DNA of 24,242 nt from CAYVBW01 sp964588685 (GCA_964588685.1 CAZPQG010000012.1:1-24242), one strand, 5' to 3'. Numbered from the stretch's first letter, positions 1 to 7,992 are shown. Translations and numbers: made by a program. The notes: generated by a model from the sequence alone, not told the origin.

Positions 1-1
1 G

Positions 2-49
2 CTCGGTACTTTTTTTAAAGTTATGGCTAAACAGAAAAGTTCTGCTTAA
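2..49 (+). CDS. Possible C-terminal end of an upstream gene (partial)
   Basis: Frame 2 is open from the window edge to a TAA and reads LGTFFKVMAKQKSSA. A short lysine-rich tail of this kind would suit the end of a protein, but 15 codons are too few to tell a gene end from chance. A good Shine-Dalgarno-like AAGGAGG follows at 53-59, yet the next ATG (78) is 18 bases away and opens only a 7-codon frame. No function can be assigned. Confidence 0.22.
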   Translation, partial: LGTFFKVMAKQKSSA

Positions 50-103
50 GTTAAGGAGGAGAGGCAATTTTTATTTAATGCGGCCTATAGCGCATAATTA
101 AGA

Positions 104-109
104 TATAAT
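104..109 (+). promoter_or_regulatory. -10 box giving a nearly leaderless mRNA
   Basis: A perfect TATAAT lies exactly nine bases before the ATG at 119. Transcription would start at about 116, leaving a leader of about 3 nt. No ribosome binding site lies between box and ATG, and no clear -35 is visible. The same nine-base spacing is seen before the genes starting at 22011 and 23920 on the minus strand. Confidence 0.45.
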
Positions 110-118
110 TAATTCATA

Positions 119-1522
119 ATGAATAATGATCGTCAATCTAATGATAGCAATAATCAATTGCTTGATAGGCAAAATAATAATCAAGTAGATAATCAAATAG
201 GAGAAAAAAAAGCGCCTTCGCTGAAATTGTCTACAAAATCTCCCCAAGCCAGAGTAAAAAATTTTAAACTAATTAGATATTGTCTTTTTGCCTCAGCCCT
301 CATTACCATTGGTGTTTTGAGCCTTTGGATTTATCAGCAGACTATTCAAAAAAAGAGTCAATATTCTGTTAAGATTGACAACTCGAAAGAACAATTATCT
401 CAAGTCGAAGATTCGTCACTGCCGGCTGATGAGCCATCTGAGATAATGCCAACTGTTAATTTAACGGCTAACAAAATATTTTATTCAACAGGTAGTGATA
501 TTTTTATTTTTGATGCGCAAAATAAAGAAACTGTAAGCTTATTAGATGATTATTTGGAAGGTGAATTACACTTTTCCGAGCCGGAAAAGTTAGATGATTC
601 TAGCTCTGATATTTTTATTAGAAATATTAGAGTAATTGATGAAAATAAGATTGCCTTTAGTAAATGCAGTACTCAAGCTGAGCATTCGAATTGCGGTATA
701 TATTTATTAGACCTTCAAGCAAAGCAGATTATTGAGCAAGAGACATGGGATACAAATATACAACCGCAAGCATTTGATTGGCATACAACCGAACTTTTTG
801 CATACTTGATAACTTTTGATGAAAAATGGCAGCTTTACTTAAATACAAAAGATAGTTTAAAAATACTTGAGGATCTTGAGGGCTTTTTTGGAAGGGGCGG
901 TGCTAATATAGACAGTAATAAAATAAGATTTTCGCCTGATGGCGAGCATGTTATGCAGATTTCTACCGGCTCACCTCGCGACCCTTTCGATTTTAATATC
1001 TATATTTATCAAGTGAGTACAGATGAGAAATTTACTATCTCTAACGCTAGCCAACCTGCTTGGATGGATAATGAAAGAATTGTTTATAAACAGACTTTGG
1101 CAGAAGCTCATTTAGAAAATGAAGCAGCAAGAGATGAGGGTTTGTATATCTACAATATAGTCAACAAAACACAAACTAAACTTACGGGTATTAATGAAAA
1201 AGCTTACAGACCCGAGGCTTTGGTTAATGAAGATAAAATTCTTTACGAAAATTATGCTGACAAACAAATTTGGTTATATGATTTAGCAACAAAGGATAAT
1301 AGGTTAATAGCAGATAAAGCCTTATATCCTATTTGGTTAAATTCAAACAAAATTGTTTATTATGAAATAGAATTATTTGATGAGAAAGATGAGCGCAGAG
1401 GAATGCCCGGCGGGGTAGATTATGAAAGAAAAAATTTAGCTGTTTATGATTTGGTGGAAGAAAAATCCTACTCAATACCGGAATCTTCAGACATTCATAG
1501 TATAGCAACTCAGCACAATTAA
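119..1522 (+). CDS. Membrane-anchored beta-propeller-like (TolB/WD40-type) protein
   Basis: The 467-residue protein has a polar, Asn/Gln-rich cytoplasmic N-terminus, one hydrophobic helix at about residues 50-72 and a large C-terminal part that would lie outside the membrane. That part repeats short blade-like units, such as KIFYSTGSDIFIFDAQ near residue 117, IRFSPDGEHVMQIS near 270 and KIVYYEIELF near 427. Each combines a hydrophobic strand with an S-P-D-G or D-x-x-N turn, as in TolB-like propellers. No catalytic motif is visible. The start is the ATG directly after a -10 box; there is no Shine-Dalgarno sequence. The gene ends 12 bases before a tRNA on the other strand, so it is probably transcribed alone. 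A scaffold or ligand-binding role outside the membrane is inferred from the fold class only. Confidence 0.8.
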   Translation: MNNDRQSNDSNNQLLDRQNNNQVDNQIGEKKAPSLKLSTKSPQARVKNFKLIRYCLFASALITIGVLSLWIYQQTIQKKSQYSVKIDNSKEQLSQVEDSSLPADEPSEIMPTVNLTANKIFYSTGSDIFIFDAQNKETVSLLDDYLEGELHFSEPEKLDDSSSDIFIRNIRVIDENKIAFSKCSTQAEHSNCGIYLLDLQAKQIIEQETWDTNIQPQAFDWHTTELFAYLITFDEKWQLYLNTKDSLKILEDLEGFFGRGGANIDSNKIRFSPDGEHVMQISTGSPRDPFDFNIYIYQVSTDEKFTISNASQPAWMDNERIVYKQTLAEAHLENEAARDEGLYIYNIVNKTQTKLTGINEKAYRPEALVNEDKILYENYADKQIWLYDLATKDNRLIADKALYPIWLNSNKIVYYEIELFDEKDERRGMPGGVDYERKNLAVYDLVEEKSYSIPESSDIHSIATQHN

Positions 1523-1534
1523 TTTACCTTTTTG

Positions 1535-1608
1535 TCGGGCTGACTGGACTTGAACCAGCGGCCCCACGCACCCCATGCGTGTGCTCTAGCCATCTGAGCT
1601 ACAGCCCG
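1535..1608 (-). tRNA. tRNA-Pro (anticodon GGG)
   Basis: The minus strand folds into a full cloverleaf of 74 nt including the discriminator. The acceptor stem is CGGGCTG paired with CAGCCCG, and the discriminator is A; a C1-G72 pair with A73 is the usual identity set of bacterial tRNA-Pro. The anticodon stem CACGC/GCGTG closes the loop ATGGGGT, putting anticodon GGG at 1572-1574. The T arm is GCTGG-TTCAAGT-CCAGT. The 3' CCA is not encoded, so a CCA-adding enzyme is needed. The upstream side (minus strand) has two copies of AAGACACAAA just before the gene. Confidence 0.95.
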
Positions 1609-1856
1609 TTTTGTGTCTTAATTTGTGTCTTTAATTTATTCAATTAACCAATATTCAAGTAGCTGCTTAAATATTAATACCAATATTAATGCAGCGCAAT
1701 AATTCAGTGAATTTTAAGTTTTTACCGTTAGCTTAGATTAAGTTGCATTAAGGTTCATAATTAAAATTAGAACTACAGCCCCAAACTATTAATTAGCATT
1801 ATCTTTGAATAACTATATTTTAAACCACTTTGCTAATAATTCCACTATTCATTTCC
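1609..1856. other. Intergenic spacer between tRNA-Pro and the recA promoter
   Basis: This AT-rich stretch has no credible open frame. It must hold the minus-strand promoter of tRNA-Pro, but I cannot point to a convincing -35/-10 pair. Two direct copies of AATATTAAT lie at about 1670-1691. Nothing else stands out. Confidence 0.5.
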
Positions 1857-1886
1857 TTGTCAATTTTAAGTATAGTAGTATATAGT
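1857..1886 (+). promoter_or_regulatory. recA promoter
   Basis: TTGTCA at 1857-1862 is followed after 18 bases by TATAGT at 1881-1886, a good sigma70-type pair. Transcription would start near 1893, giving a leader of about 44 nt that ends in the recA ribosome binding site. A second TATAGT at 1871-1876 is too close to the -35 to be the main box. I do not see an obvious LexA-type operator. Confidence 0.6.
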
Positions 1887-1936
1887 GAACAAAAACCAAA
1901 CATTAATTATTTAACAAATTATTTAAGGAGTATTTA

Positions 1937-3034
1937 ATGGCAAAAAAGAAATCTAAAAAATCCAAAAAAAAGGACAAAAAAAAGGATAAAGAAAAAAAGC
2001 AGACGAAGCAAGATAAAGAACTTGAACAAAAAAAAGAAATTGTTAAGGTTGCTATGCAGCAAATTGACAAAGAATACGGCAAAGGTTCAGTCATGAAAAT
2101 GGGGGATTCTTTAAAAAATGTGGTTCAAATCCCCTCGATTCCTTCCGGTTCATTATCGCTCGATTTAGCGCTGGGTGTGGGCGGTTATCCTAAAGGTAGA
2201 ATTGTTGAAATTTATGGGCCTGAAGCATCCGGCAAAACCACTTTGTGTCTGCATGCTATCGCCGAAGTGCAAAAACAAAATGGAGTGGCTGCTTTTATTG
2301 ACGTAGAGCATGCCATGGATCCTGTCAGGGCCAGGAAAATCGGCGTGAATTTAGATGAATTGCTTATTTCTCAGCCTGATTATGGAGAGCAAGCTTTAGA
2401 GATTACCGAACGCCTTATTCGCTCCGGCGGTGTTGATTTGGTTGTCATTGATTCCATTGCCGCCTTAGTGCCTAAGGCAGAGATTGAAGGTGAAATGGGT
2501 GACGCTCAAATGGGCACACAGGCTCGGCTTATGTCCCAGGCTATGAGGAAATTAGCAGCTGCTATCAGCAAAACTGATACTTTGGTTATTTTTACCAACC
2601 AAATTAGAATGAAGATCGGTGTTATGTTTGGCAATCCTGAAACTACTTCCGGCGGCAATGCCATTAAGTTTTATGCTTCACAGCGCTTGGATATTAGAAG
2701 AATCGGCACCATTAAAGACGGCGATGAAGTGGTGGGCAGCCATCACAGAGTGAGGGTTAAAAAGAATAAAGTGGCGCCGCCTTTTAGAGAGACAGAGTTT
2801 GACATGGATGACAATGGCATTTCTCGCAGCGGCGATGTGCTGGACTTAGGAGTTAAAATGGATGTGGTGGAGAGATCGGGCAGCTTTTATAAATATGAAG
2901 ACGAAGTAATAGCTCAGGGTCGGGAAGCTACAAAAGAAGAGTTAAGAGAAAATGAAAAATTAATGTCTGCCATTGAAGACGAAATTTGGGAAAAGATTGA
3001 AGCAAAAAATAAGAAAAAAGAGAGCAAATCTTAG
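1937..3034 (+). CDS. recA: Recombinase RecA with a lysine-rich N-terminal extension
   Basis: RecA forms the ATP-dependent filament on single-stranded DNA that drives homologous recombination. The 365-residue protein shows Walker A GPEASGKT at 94-101, the Walker B strand VDLVVIDSIAAL, the loop-2 segment around GNPETTSGGNAIKFYASQRL and the usual C-terminal part. The start is supported by AAGGAG at 1925-1930, six bases before the ATG. The N-terminal helix that normally opens RecA (here around VAMQQIDKEYGKGSVMKM) begins only near residue 38, so about 30 residues, mostly Lys, Glu and Asp, precede the usual start. This basic segment is unusual. The gene has its own promoter and no partner gene within the transcript; it ends in TAG. 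Confidence 0.98.
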   Translation: MAKKKSKKSKKKDKKKDKEKKQTKQDKELEQKKEIVKVAMQQIDKEYGKGSVMKMGDSLKNVVQIPSIPSGSLSLDLALGVGGYPKGRIVEIYGPEASGKTTLCLHAIAEVQKQNGVAAFIDVEHAMDPVRARKIGVNLDELLISQPDYGEQALEITERLIRSGGVDLVVIDSIAALVPKAEIEGEMGDAQMGTQARLMSQAMRKLAAAISKTDTLVIFTNQIRMKIGVMFGNPETTSGGNAIKFYASQRLDIRRIGTIKDGDEVVGSHHRVRVKKNKVAPPFRETEFDMDDNGISRSGDVLDLGVKMDVVERSGSFYKYEDEVIAQGREATKEELRENEKLMSAIEDEIWEKIEAKNKKKESKS

Positions 3035-3134
3035 CTCATTTTGATTGCCTTAAACCCTTGAAGTAAACTGCTTTCATTATTAAAAAATATTGATAAATCA
3101 GTCTTTTTCAATAAATTATTGAGTAAATTAAAAG

Positions 3135-3163
3135 TTGACTGTTGTCTGCTGAAAGCATATAAT
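3135..3163 (+). promoter_or_regulatory. Strong sigma70-type promoter of the non-coding RNA
   Basis: TTGACT at 3135-3140 and a perfect TATAAT at 3158-3163 are separated by 17 bases, the best-formed promoter in the window. The predicted start (3170-3172) falls exactly at the first base of the long-range helix that closes the RNA described below. The nearest downstream gene, rny, starts about 370 bases later and has its own ribosome binding site. Confidence 0.75.
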
Positions 3164-3170
3164 ATCTTCT

Positions 3171-3424
3171 TAGAGACGTGAGTATATTTTAGTAAATATT
3201 AACTACTCAACACTATTAATATTAATTGAAACGAATATTAAGTACTTATTTGTTTAGTTTGAAGAGCAATATCAATTTTATCTTAAGAAATTAGAAATTT
3301 ATTAATGACTTACAAAAGAATATTTTCCTCAGGATTAAGAGCATTTTTATCTTGTTGGCATTGTTCGCGTCCTTAATATTTTTTGATATTTAGTTTTCTT
3401 CAAACTCATTTTCTCCACGTCTCT
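3171..3424 (+). ncRNA. Candidate structured non-coding RNA, rod-shaped (6S-like)
   Basis: The roughly 254-nt transcript predicted from the promoter just upstream has complementary ends. AGAGACGTG at 3172-3180 pairs with CACGTCTCT at 3416-3424, and AG/CT at 3181-3182/3413-3414 continues the helix past one bulged C. Three further helices nest inside it in order: AATATTAAG 3234-3242 with CTTAATATT 3372-3380 (plus AC/GT after one mismatch), GAGCAAT 3264-3270 with ATTGTTC 3360-3366, and TCTTAA 3281-3286 with TTAAGA 3335-3340. The result is a long rod with a large internal bubble. This shape resembles 6S RNA, which blocks RNA polymerase, but the transcript is longer than most 6S RNAs and the bubble is wider. 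I see no tmRNA, RNase P or SRP RNA motifs. No coding frame fits. Family assignment is tentative. Confidence 0.5.
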
Positions 3425-3439
3425 CAAATTGAATAATAA

Positions 3440-3487
3440 ATGCTGTTTAACAGCAGCTGTTGATTTTAATTTATGCTGCAACAGTTT
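3440..3487 (+). other. Hairpin-forming spacer between the ncRNA and rny
   Basis: Two small inverted repeats follow the RNA: TGCTGTTTAACAGCA, and CTGTTG paired with CAACAG across about 18 bases, followed by TTTGTT. The second could act as a weak terminator for the RNA, but the T-run is interrupted and the loop is long. Confidence 0.3.
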
Positions 3488-3538
3488 GTTATTTAATTTT
3501 GATTCAAAAAATAAATATTTATTTATTAAGGAACTATT

Positions 3539-5221
3539 ATGACATTATTTAACAATCTTTCTACTCTTTTTTCTAGAGATAGAAATAAAAAATCAGATTC
3601 CGAAGCAAAGTCGAAAGCTGCAGCTGAACAGCAAAAACAGGAAAAAGCCGTTGCGCAAAAACGAAAAAAAGCAAAAGCTCGCTCTCAACAGCAAGCACTA
3701 GAGCAGCGCCGGGCGCAGCAAGAACAGCAGCAAAAACAACAAGAGCAAACCGCTCAGGCCGAACTTGAATTAAAAGAGACACAAGCTAAGCTGGAAGCAA
3801 TTAAGCAGGAAGCTGCATCAAGCTTACGCGAATCCAAAGCTCAGGCAAGAGAAATTATTGTTGAAGCTAAGGATAAAGCGTTGCAGATTAAAGCTCAAGT
3901 TGAACAAAAAGCTAGAAAGCAGGAGCAAGAATTCGTGAGGCGGCAGCGAGATTTGGATAAAAAAATTGACAAATTAGATCTTCACCTTGATGAAATCAAA
4001 CGCAAAGAAACTAAAGTGAGCAAAGATAAACAGGAAATTGAAGAATTAAAGCAAAAGCTTAGCAAAACTAAAGATAAAATGCTGCAAAGATTAGAAGAAA
4101 TTTCAGGCATGACAGCGCAAGAAGCAAAATCAGTTCTAATTGAAGGGTTGGAAAAGGAACTTACTCAGGAAATGGCGCAAATGATTAGACAAAAAGAAGA
4201 AGAAGCCAGGCTGGAAGCCAAGGAAAAAACCAAAGAAATTTTAATTGACAGCATGAGGCATGGTGCTACTGATTATGTGGCTGAATATACAGTTTCGATT
4301 GTGGATCTTCCGTCAGAAGATGTTAAAGGGAAAATTATCGGTAAATCAGGCCGTAATATTCATGCCTTTGAACGAGAAACCGGTGTAGATTTAGATCTTG
4401 ATTACGGTAAAACAGAAGTACGTTTGTCTTGTTTTGACCCGGTGCGCCGAGAGATAGCCCGCATTGCTTTAGAAAAATTAATTAAAGACGGCCGCATTCA
4501 ACCCGCCAGAATTGAAAAGACAATTGCTAAAGTGGCAAGTGAGATCGAAGATGCAATGGTTCAAGCCGGCAAAGAACTGTGTCAAGCAGTAGACGTGTAC
4601 AATCTTCCTTCAGGTTTAGTAAAAACTTTGGGTAGATTTAAGTACCGATTTTCTTATGGTCAGAATATGATTAAGCATACTTTGGAAGAAACTAAAATAG
4701 GGGTTAAAATAGCTCATGAAATGGGCGTAGATGTTAATGTGGTTAAACTTGGTTGTTTGCTGCACGATATCGGTAAAGTGTCTGATAATCCGGATGGCAG
4801 CCATGTACAAATGGGTGTCAAAATTGCTAAAAAATATAATATGCCTCAAGAAGTAATAGACTGTATTGCTCAACACCACCAGGATCAGCCATTTACCAGT
4901 CCGGAGGCAATGATGGTTTATATTGCTGATGCGATTTCCGGCGCCAGACCTGGAGCTCGTTATGAGAATATTGAGGAGTATACGGAAAGACTTGAGGAGT
5001 TAGAACAAATTGCTACCAGTTATTCAGAGGTGGAAGAGGCTTATTCCATTAAGGCCGGCCGAGAAGTAAGAGTCTTACTGAGCCCTCAACAGACCAAAGA
5101 TAATGATGTGGCCATTCTAGCGAACAAAATTAAAGATAAAATTAAGGATAAAGTTACTTATCCGGGCACAGTAACAGTTAACGTGATTCGGGAAACCAGG
5201 CAGCAAGCAGTGGCCGATTAA
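3539..5221 (+). CDS. rny: Ribonuclease Y (KH and HD domains, no membrane helix)
   Basis: RNase Y is a 5'-end-sensitive endoribonuclease that starts mRNA decay. The 560-residue protein has a long, highly charged coiled coil (about 25-240), a KH domain with GKIIGKSGRNIHAFERETG at about 264-282, and an HD phosphohydrolase domain with the HD pair at 409-410 in LLHDIGK, followed by AQHHQ and a conserved C-terminal domain ending VTVNVIRETR. Family members normally begin with a transmembrane helix. Here the N-terminus is MTLFNNLSTLFSRDRNKK and then Gln/Lys/Ala-rich coil, with no helix. The start is fixed by AAGGA at 3528-3532 and by an in-frame TAA 12 bases upstream of the ATG, so no anchor has been missed. 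Residues 3-12 could form a short amphipathic helix. It is followed by secG and the solute-binding protein on the same strand. Confidence 0.96.
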   Translation: MTLFNNLSTLFSRDRNKKSDSEAKSKAAAEQQKQEKAVAQKRKKAKARSQQQALEQRRAQQEQQQKQQEQTAQAELELKETQAKLEAIKQEAASSLRESKAQAREIIVEAKDKALQIKAQVEQKARKQEQEFVRRQRDLDKKIDKLDLHLDEIKRKETKVSKDKQEIEELKQKLSKTKDKMLQRLEEISGMTAQEAKSVLIEGLEKELTQEMAQMIRQKEEEARLEAKEKTKEILIDSMRHGATDYVAEYTVSIVDLPSEDVKGKIIGKSGRNIHAFERETGVDLDLDYGKTEVRLSCFDPVRREIARIALEKLIKDGRIQPARIEKTIAKVASEIEDAMVQAGKELCQAVDVYNLPSGLVKTLGRFKYRFSYGQNMIKHTLEETKIGVKIAHEMGVDVNVVKLGCLLHDIGKVSDNPDGSHVQMGVKIAKKYNMPQEVIDCIAQHHQDQPFTSPEAMMVYIADAISGARPGARYENIEEYTERLEELEQIATSYSEVEEAYSIKAGREVRVLLSPQQTKDNDVAILANKIKDKIKDKVTYPGTVTVNVIRETRQQAVAD

Positions 5222-5235
5222 TTAGTATTAACGTC

Positions 5236-5263
5236 TTAAGCTCAGAGCAGCTGCTCTGCTTAA
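5236..5263 (+). promoter_or_regulatory. Hairpin between rny and secG
   Basis: The 16-bp perfect palindrome CAGAGCAGCTGCTCTG (5243-5258) is flanked by TTAAG and CTTAA, so the RNA can form a long hairpin with a 2-nt bulge. No T-run follows, so it is unlikely to be an intrinsic terminator. It may stabilise or separate the rny and secG parts of a shared transcript, or be a processing site. Confidence 0.4.
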
Positions 5264-5286
5264 ATAACAATTACCAATTTTAAATC

Positions 5287-5505
5287 ATGCAAAGATCTTT
5301 AGCTATAGTACAGATAATTGTTTCTTTTATCTTGGTTGTTTTAATCTTGCTGCAATCTCAAAGCGGAGGTACCAGCAGCGTTTTCGGTGGTGGAGGCGGT
5401 GAAACTTACCATACTCGCAAGGGCCTGGAAAAAGTGATCTTTATCAGCACTATTGTAGGTATCGTTGTGTTTGTTATTATTTCAGTCCTTAGTTTAATAC
5501 AATAA
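5287..5505 (+). CDS. secG: Protein translocase subunit SecG
   Basis: SecG is the small accessory subunit of the SecYEG protein-conducting channel. The 72-residue protein has the family layout: a first membrane helix (about 5-22, AIVQIIVSFILVVLILLQ), the conserved cytoplasmic segment QSQSGGTSSVFGGGGGETYHTRKGLEK, here split as residues 23-49, and a second helix (about 50-70). Length is typical of SecG. There is no clear Shine-Dalgarno sequence before the ATG. The gene lies 65 bases after rny, behind a hairpin, and 31 bases before the solute-binding protein, so the three are probably co-transcribed. Confidence 0.95.
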   Translation: MQRSLAIVQIIVSFILVVLILLQSQSGGTSSVFGGGGGETYHTRKGLEKVIFISTIVGIVVFVIISVLSLIQ

Positions 5506-5536
5506 AATAGATAGCAGCACCATAATTAAAGCTTTA

Positions 5537-6949
5537 ATGAGAAAAATTTATTGGTACATCACTGCTTATATTAAGAAACACGGCTTAACTTTTGCTATTT
5601 CAGCCTTGGCGGCTATTGTTATTTTTTCTTTTAGCATGCCGCTTATTTTTAAAAAGCTGTCTGCTAAGAACCGCCAATTTATTGGCATAGTGGGTGATTA
5701 TAATTTAAGTTATCTGCCCAAAGAGATTAAACATCGCATTAGTGTCGGCCTAACTACAGTTGATCCTGAAGACCAAACTATTCAGCCCTTGTTGGCAGAA
5801 AGATGGGTCACTGAAAATGAAGGTAGAACCTATCGTTTCACGATCAAAGAAGATATTCAATGGCAGGATGGTAAGGAGTTAAATCCGGATGATATTAATT
5901 ATAATTTTAGAGACGTCGAAACAATTACTACTCCTAATGACATTATTTTTAAGCTGCCGGAGGCTTTTGCTCCCTTTCCGGCTGTAACAACTGAACCTGT
6001 GTTTAGACAAGAGTTAGAGAGGCATTTTTTATTTTTCAAGAAACCTACTTATATTGGCATCGGACCATACGAAATTGATTCATATCAGATGAAAAATCAT
6101 CGTTTAGAGGAGATGATTCTTGAGGGTCCGGATGACATTTTAGTGTATCGGTTTTATTTAACAGAGCAGGACGCTATTACCGGTTTTAAAAAAGGAGAAG
6201 TTAATTCTTTGCTTGATATCAGGCAGCCCGGTGATTTAACTGATTGGCCTGATAGAAATGTCATCATTGAAGAAAAAGTGAATTACGATCAATATTTAGC
6301 AGTATTTTTTAACAACAATGATCCCCTGTTTAGCCGCAACGTAAAACAGGCTTTATCTTATGCTGTTCAAAAGCCGAGCAGCGATATTAAAGCAGAGGGT
6401 CCAATTAATCCGCAATCATGGGCATATTTAGACGGAGTTAAAGACTACAGTTTAGATTTAGATCGGGCTGTTGAAAGATTGCTCGACGAGCCTCCACAGC
6501 AGCCTTTGGATTTAAGTTTAACAACTACTGTACTTTATTTACGGCAGGCTAACCAAATTAAGCAGCAATGGCAGGAATTCGGCGAATTAGCTGTGGAAAA
6601 ATGTTTGGCAAGTGATGAAGTTGAGGATAAAGATCTGTGCCCTAATATGAAGCTTGATGTTGGTATTAAGATTACTAATTTTCCTGATGTGCAGGATTTT
6701 CAGTTATTATTAATCGGCCAAGAAATACCGATTGATCCGGATCAATACTTTTTATGGCATTCAGAACAAATTTCTAATTTTTCTAATTATCAAAATACTA
6801 GAATTGACAGTATTTTAGAAAATGCCAGGCAAACTTTAGATTTCAATGAGCGCTTGGCTCTTTATCAAGAATTTCAACAGTTTTTATTAGAAGATCCTCC
6901 GGCGATTTTTTTACAGCATTTGATTAGTTACGATGTTAGCAGAAGATAA
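5537..6949 (+). CDS. Membrane-anchored family 5 (peptide-type) solute-binding protein
   Basis: The 470-residue protein opens with an N-terminal membrane helix (about 18-37) lacking a lipobox Cys, so it is probably anchored by an uncleaved helix. The rest matches the SBP_bac_5 fold: an early segment ISVGLTTVDPEDQTIQPLLA with LAERW, then YRFTIKEDIQWQDGKELNPDDINYNF in two overlapping stretches, FFNNNDPLFSRNVKQALSYA with an RxAlsYAv-type motif, and a C-terminal YQNTRIDSILENARQ. Family members bind oligopeptides or similar ligands for ABC importers. No permease or ATPase gene lies next to it, so either the partner is elsewhere or the protein works as a stand-alone binder. A CATAAT lies 10 bases before the ATG (5521-5526) and might provide an extra, nearly leaderless start. 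It ends 11 bases from the convergent FemAB gene. Confidence 0.88.
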   Translation: MRKIYWYITAYIKKHGLTFAISALAAIVIFSFSMPLIFKKLSAKNRQFIGIVGDYNLSYLPKEIKHRISVGLTTVDPEDQTIQPLLAERWVTENEGRTYRFTIKEDIQWQDGKELNPDDINYNFRDVETITTPNDIIFKLPEAFAPFPAVTTEPVFRQELERHFLFFKKPTYIGIGPYEIDSYQMKNHRLEEMILEGPDDILVYRFYLTEQDAITGFKKGEVNSLLDIRQPGDLTDWPDRNVIIEEKVNYDQYLAVFFNNNDPLFSRNVKQALSYAVQKPSSDIKAEGPINPQSWAYLDGVKDYSLDLDRAVERLLDEPPQQPLDLSLTTTVLYLRQANQIKQQWQEFGELAVEKCLASDEVEDKDLCPNMKLDVGIKITNFPDVQDFQLLLIGQEIPIDPDQYFLWHSEQISNFSNYQNTRIDSILENARQTLDFNERLALYQEFQQFLLEDPPAIFLQHLISYDVSRR

Positions 6950-6960
6950 GTCTCTAAAAG

Positions 6961-7992
6961 TTATAATCCTCTGACTCTTTTTCTAATTTGTTCAAAAAAA
7001 TTAGTGGCAGTGTACCATGGAGAAACAGCTAAATCATGTGCTGGCAGATGCTGTATTTCTTCGCCTCCAAAGCCTCGTTTAAAAAATGATACGCCGGCAA
7101 AGCGGTGTTCAGGTTGATCCGGAGGAGAGACGCCCCAAAAATTGTAATATTTACAGCCGCGGCGGCGGGCTTCTTGAATGGCGGCCCACTGTACAGCATA
7201 CGAACCAGGCAATTTTTGATTTTCAGGAGTTGAAATGCCGTAATGATAAACAGCTTCATGTTGATAAAAGATTACAAAAGCTGAAGCCAATAATTGGTTT
7301 TTGTGATATGAATTGATAAACGCAGCTTGATCATCAGCTAAAAAAGTTTCAAACTGTAAGCGCAGGAAATCATAGTCAAACGGCACAAAATTATGTTTGT
7401 CAGCTAAATATAGCTGATAGTGATGAAATTCATCCGTAAAATCAGGCTCAGTAAGAATTTTAGTTTTAATTTTATCTCTAGAACTTTTTCTGATTTCATA
7501 GCGGGTGCTCTTTCTCATCTCCGACAACAATTTTTTATTGCTGTGAGTTAAATTAAGCTTTAAAGTTAAGTCAGCGGTTAAATGCATGGGGGATTTTTTT
7601 AGCCCGGCTTGTGTGAATAGAGATCGAATGTCAGCAGTATCTTCAGCTTGAGGTCTAATTCTAACAAAAACACATTTTTCTTTTTTGGCTAACTTTTTTA
7701 AATATCTAATTATGAAAGAAAACAATGCGGCAGCATGGTCTGCCTGCCAATTTAATAATGGCCCTCCGGCCACAGTTAAATAATCACCTCTTTTAGCTGT
7801 CTCTTTAATCACCATGGCGCAAGCAACCTGCTCTTCATTAGCAAAAACTGCTAACGGAAAAAATTTTTTTTCCAGTTTAGATTGAAATAGGCCCCAGTTA
7901 TAAGATTGAAGAAAATTGGCGTCGGGACGGTTGGCGGCAAATTGCTTCCATCGGCCTTTGTTATTAATAGTTTTAATTTTAAATTGAGACAT
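6961..7992 (-). CDS. FemAB-family peptidoglycan bridge aminoacyltransferase
   Basis: FemAB enzymes use aminoacyl-tRNA to add amino acids to the peptide stem of lipid II. The 343-residue protein shows the two-GNAT-fold pattern: an N-terminal NFLQSYNWGLFQ (the family's QS-x-xW-g motif), AGGPLLNW, FVRIRPQ, the stretch MRKSTRYEIRKSSRD (the family's K-x-rr-nI-kkA-like part), then SAFVIFYQHEAVYHYGIST, PGSYAVQWAAIQEARRRGCKYYNFWG and FKRGFGG, each a recognised FemAB/lipid II:glycine transferase segment. There is no signal peptide, as expected for a cytoplasmic, membrane-associated enzyme. It is the last gene of the four-gene minus-strand cluster, 55 bases after the aminotransferase gene. Its position with a MurF-like ligase supports a wall-bridge role; the amino acid added is unknown. 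Confidence 0.9.
   Translation of the reverse strand: MSQFKIKTINNKGRWKQFAANRPDANFLQSYNWGLFQSKLEKKFFPLAVFANEEQVACAMVIKETAKRGDYLTVAGGPLLNWQADHAAALFSFIIRYLKKLAKKEKCVFVRIRPQAEDTADIRSLFTQAGLKKSPMHLTADLTLKLNLTHSNKKLLSEMRKSTRYEIRKSSRDKIKTKILTEPDFTDEFHHYQLYLADKHNFVPFDYDFLRLQFETFLADDQAAFINSYHKNQLLASAFVIFYQHEAVYHYGISTPENQKLPGSYAVQWAAIQEARRRGCKYYNFWGVSPPDQPEHRFAGVSFFKRGFGGEEIQHLPAHDLAVSPWYTATNFFEQIRKRVRGL

Noticed and set aside
3573..3782. Minus-strand frame opposite the start of rny
   Set aside because: It is a shadow of the coiled-coil coding sequence; codon pattern and ribosome site support only the plus-strand gene.
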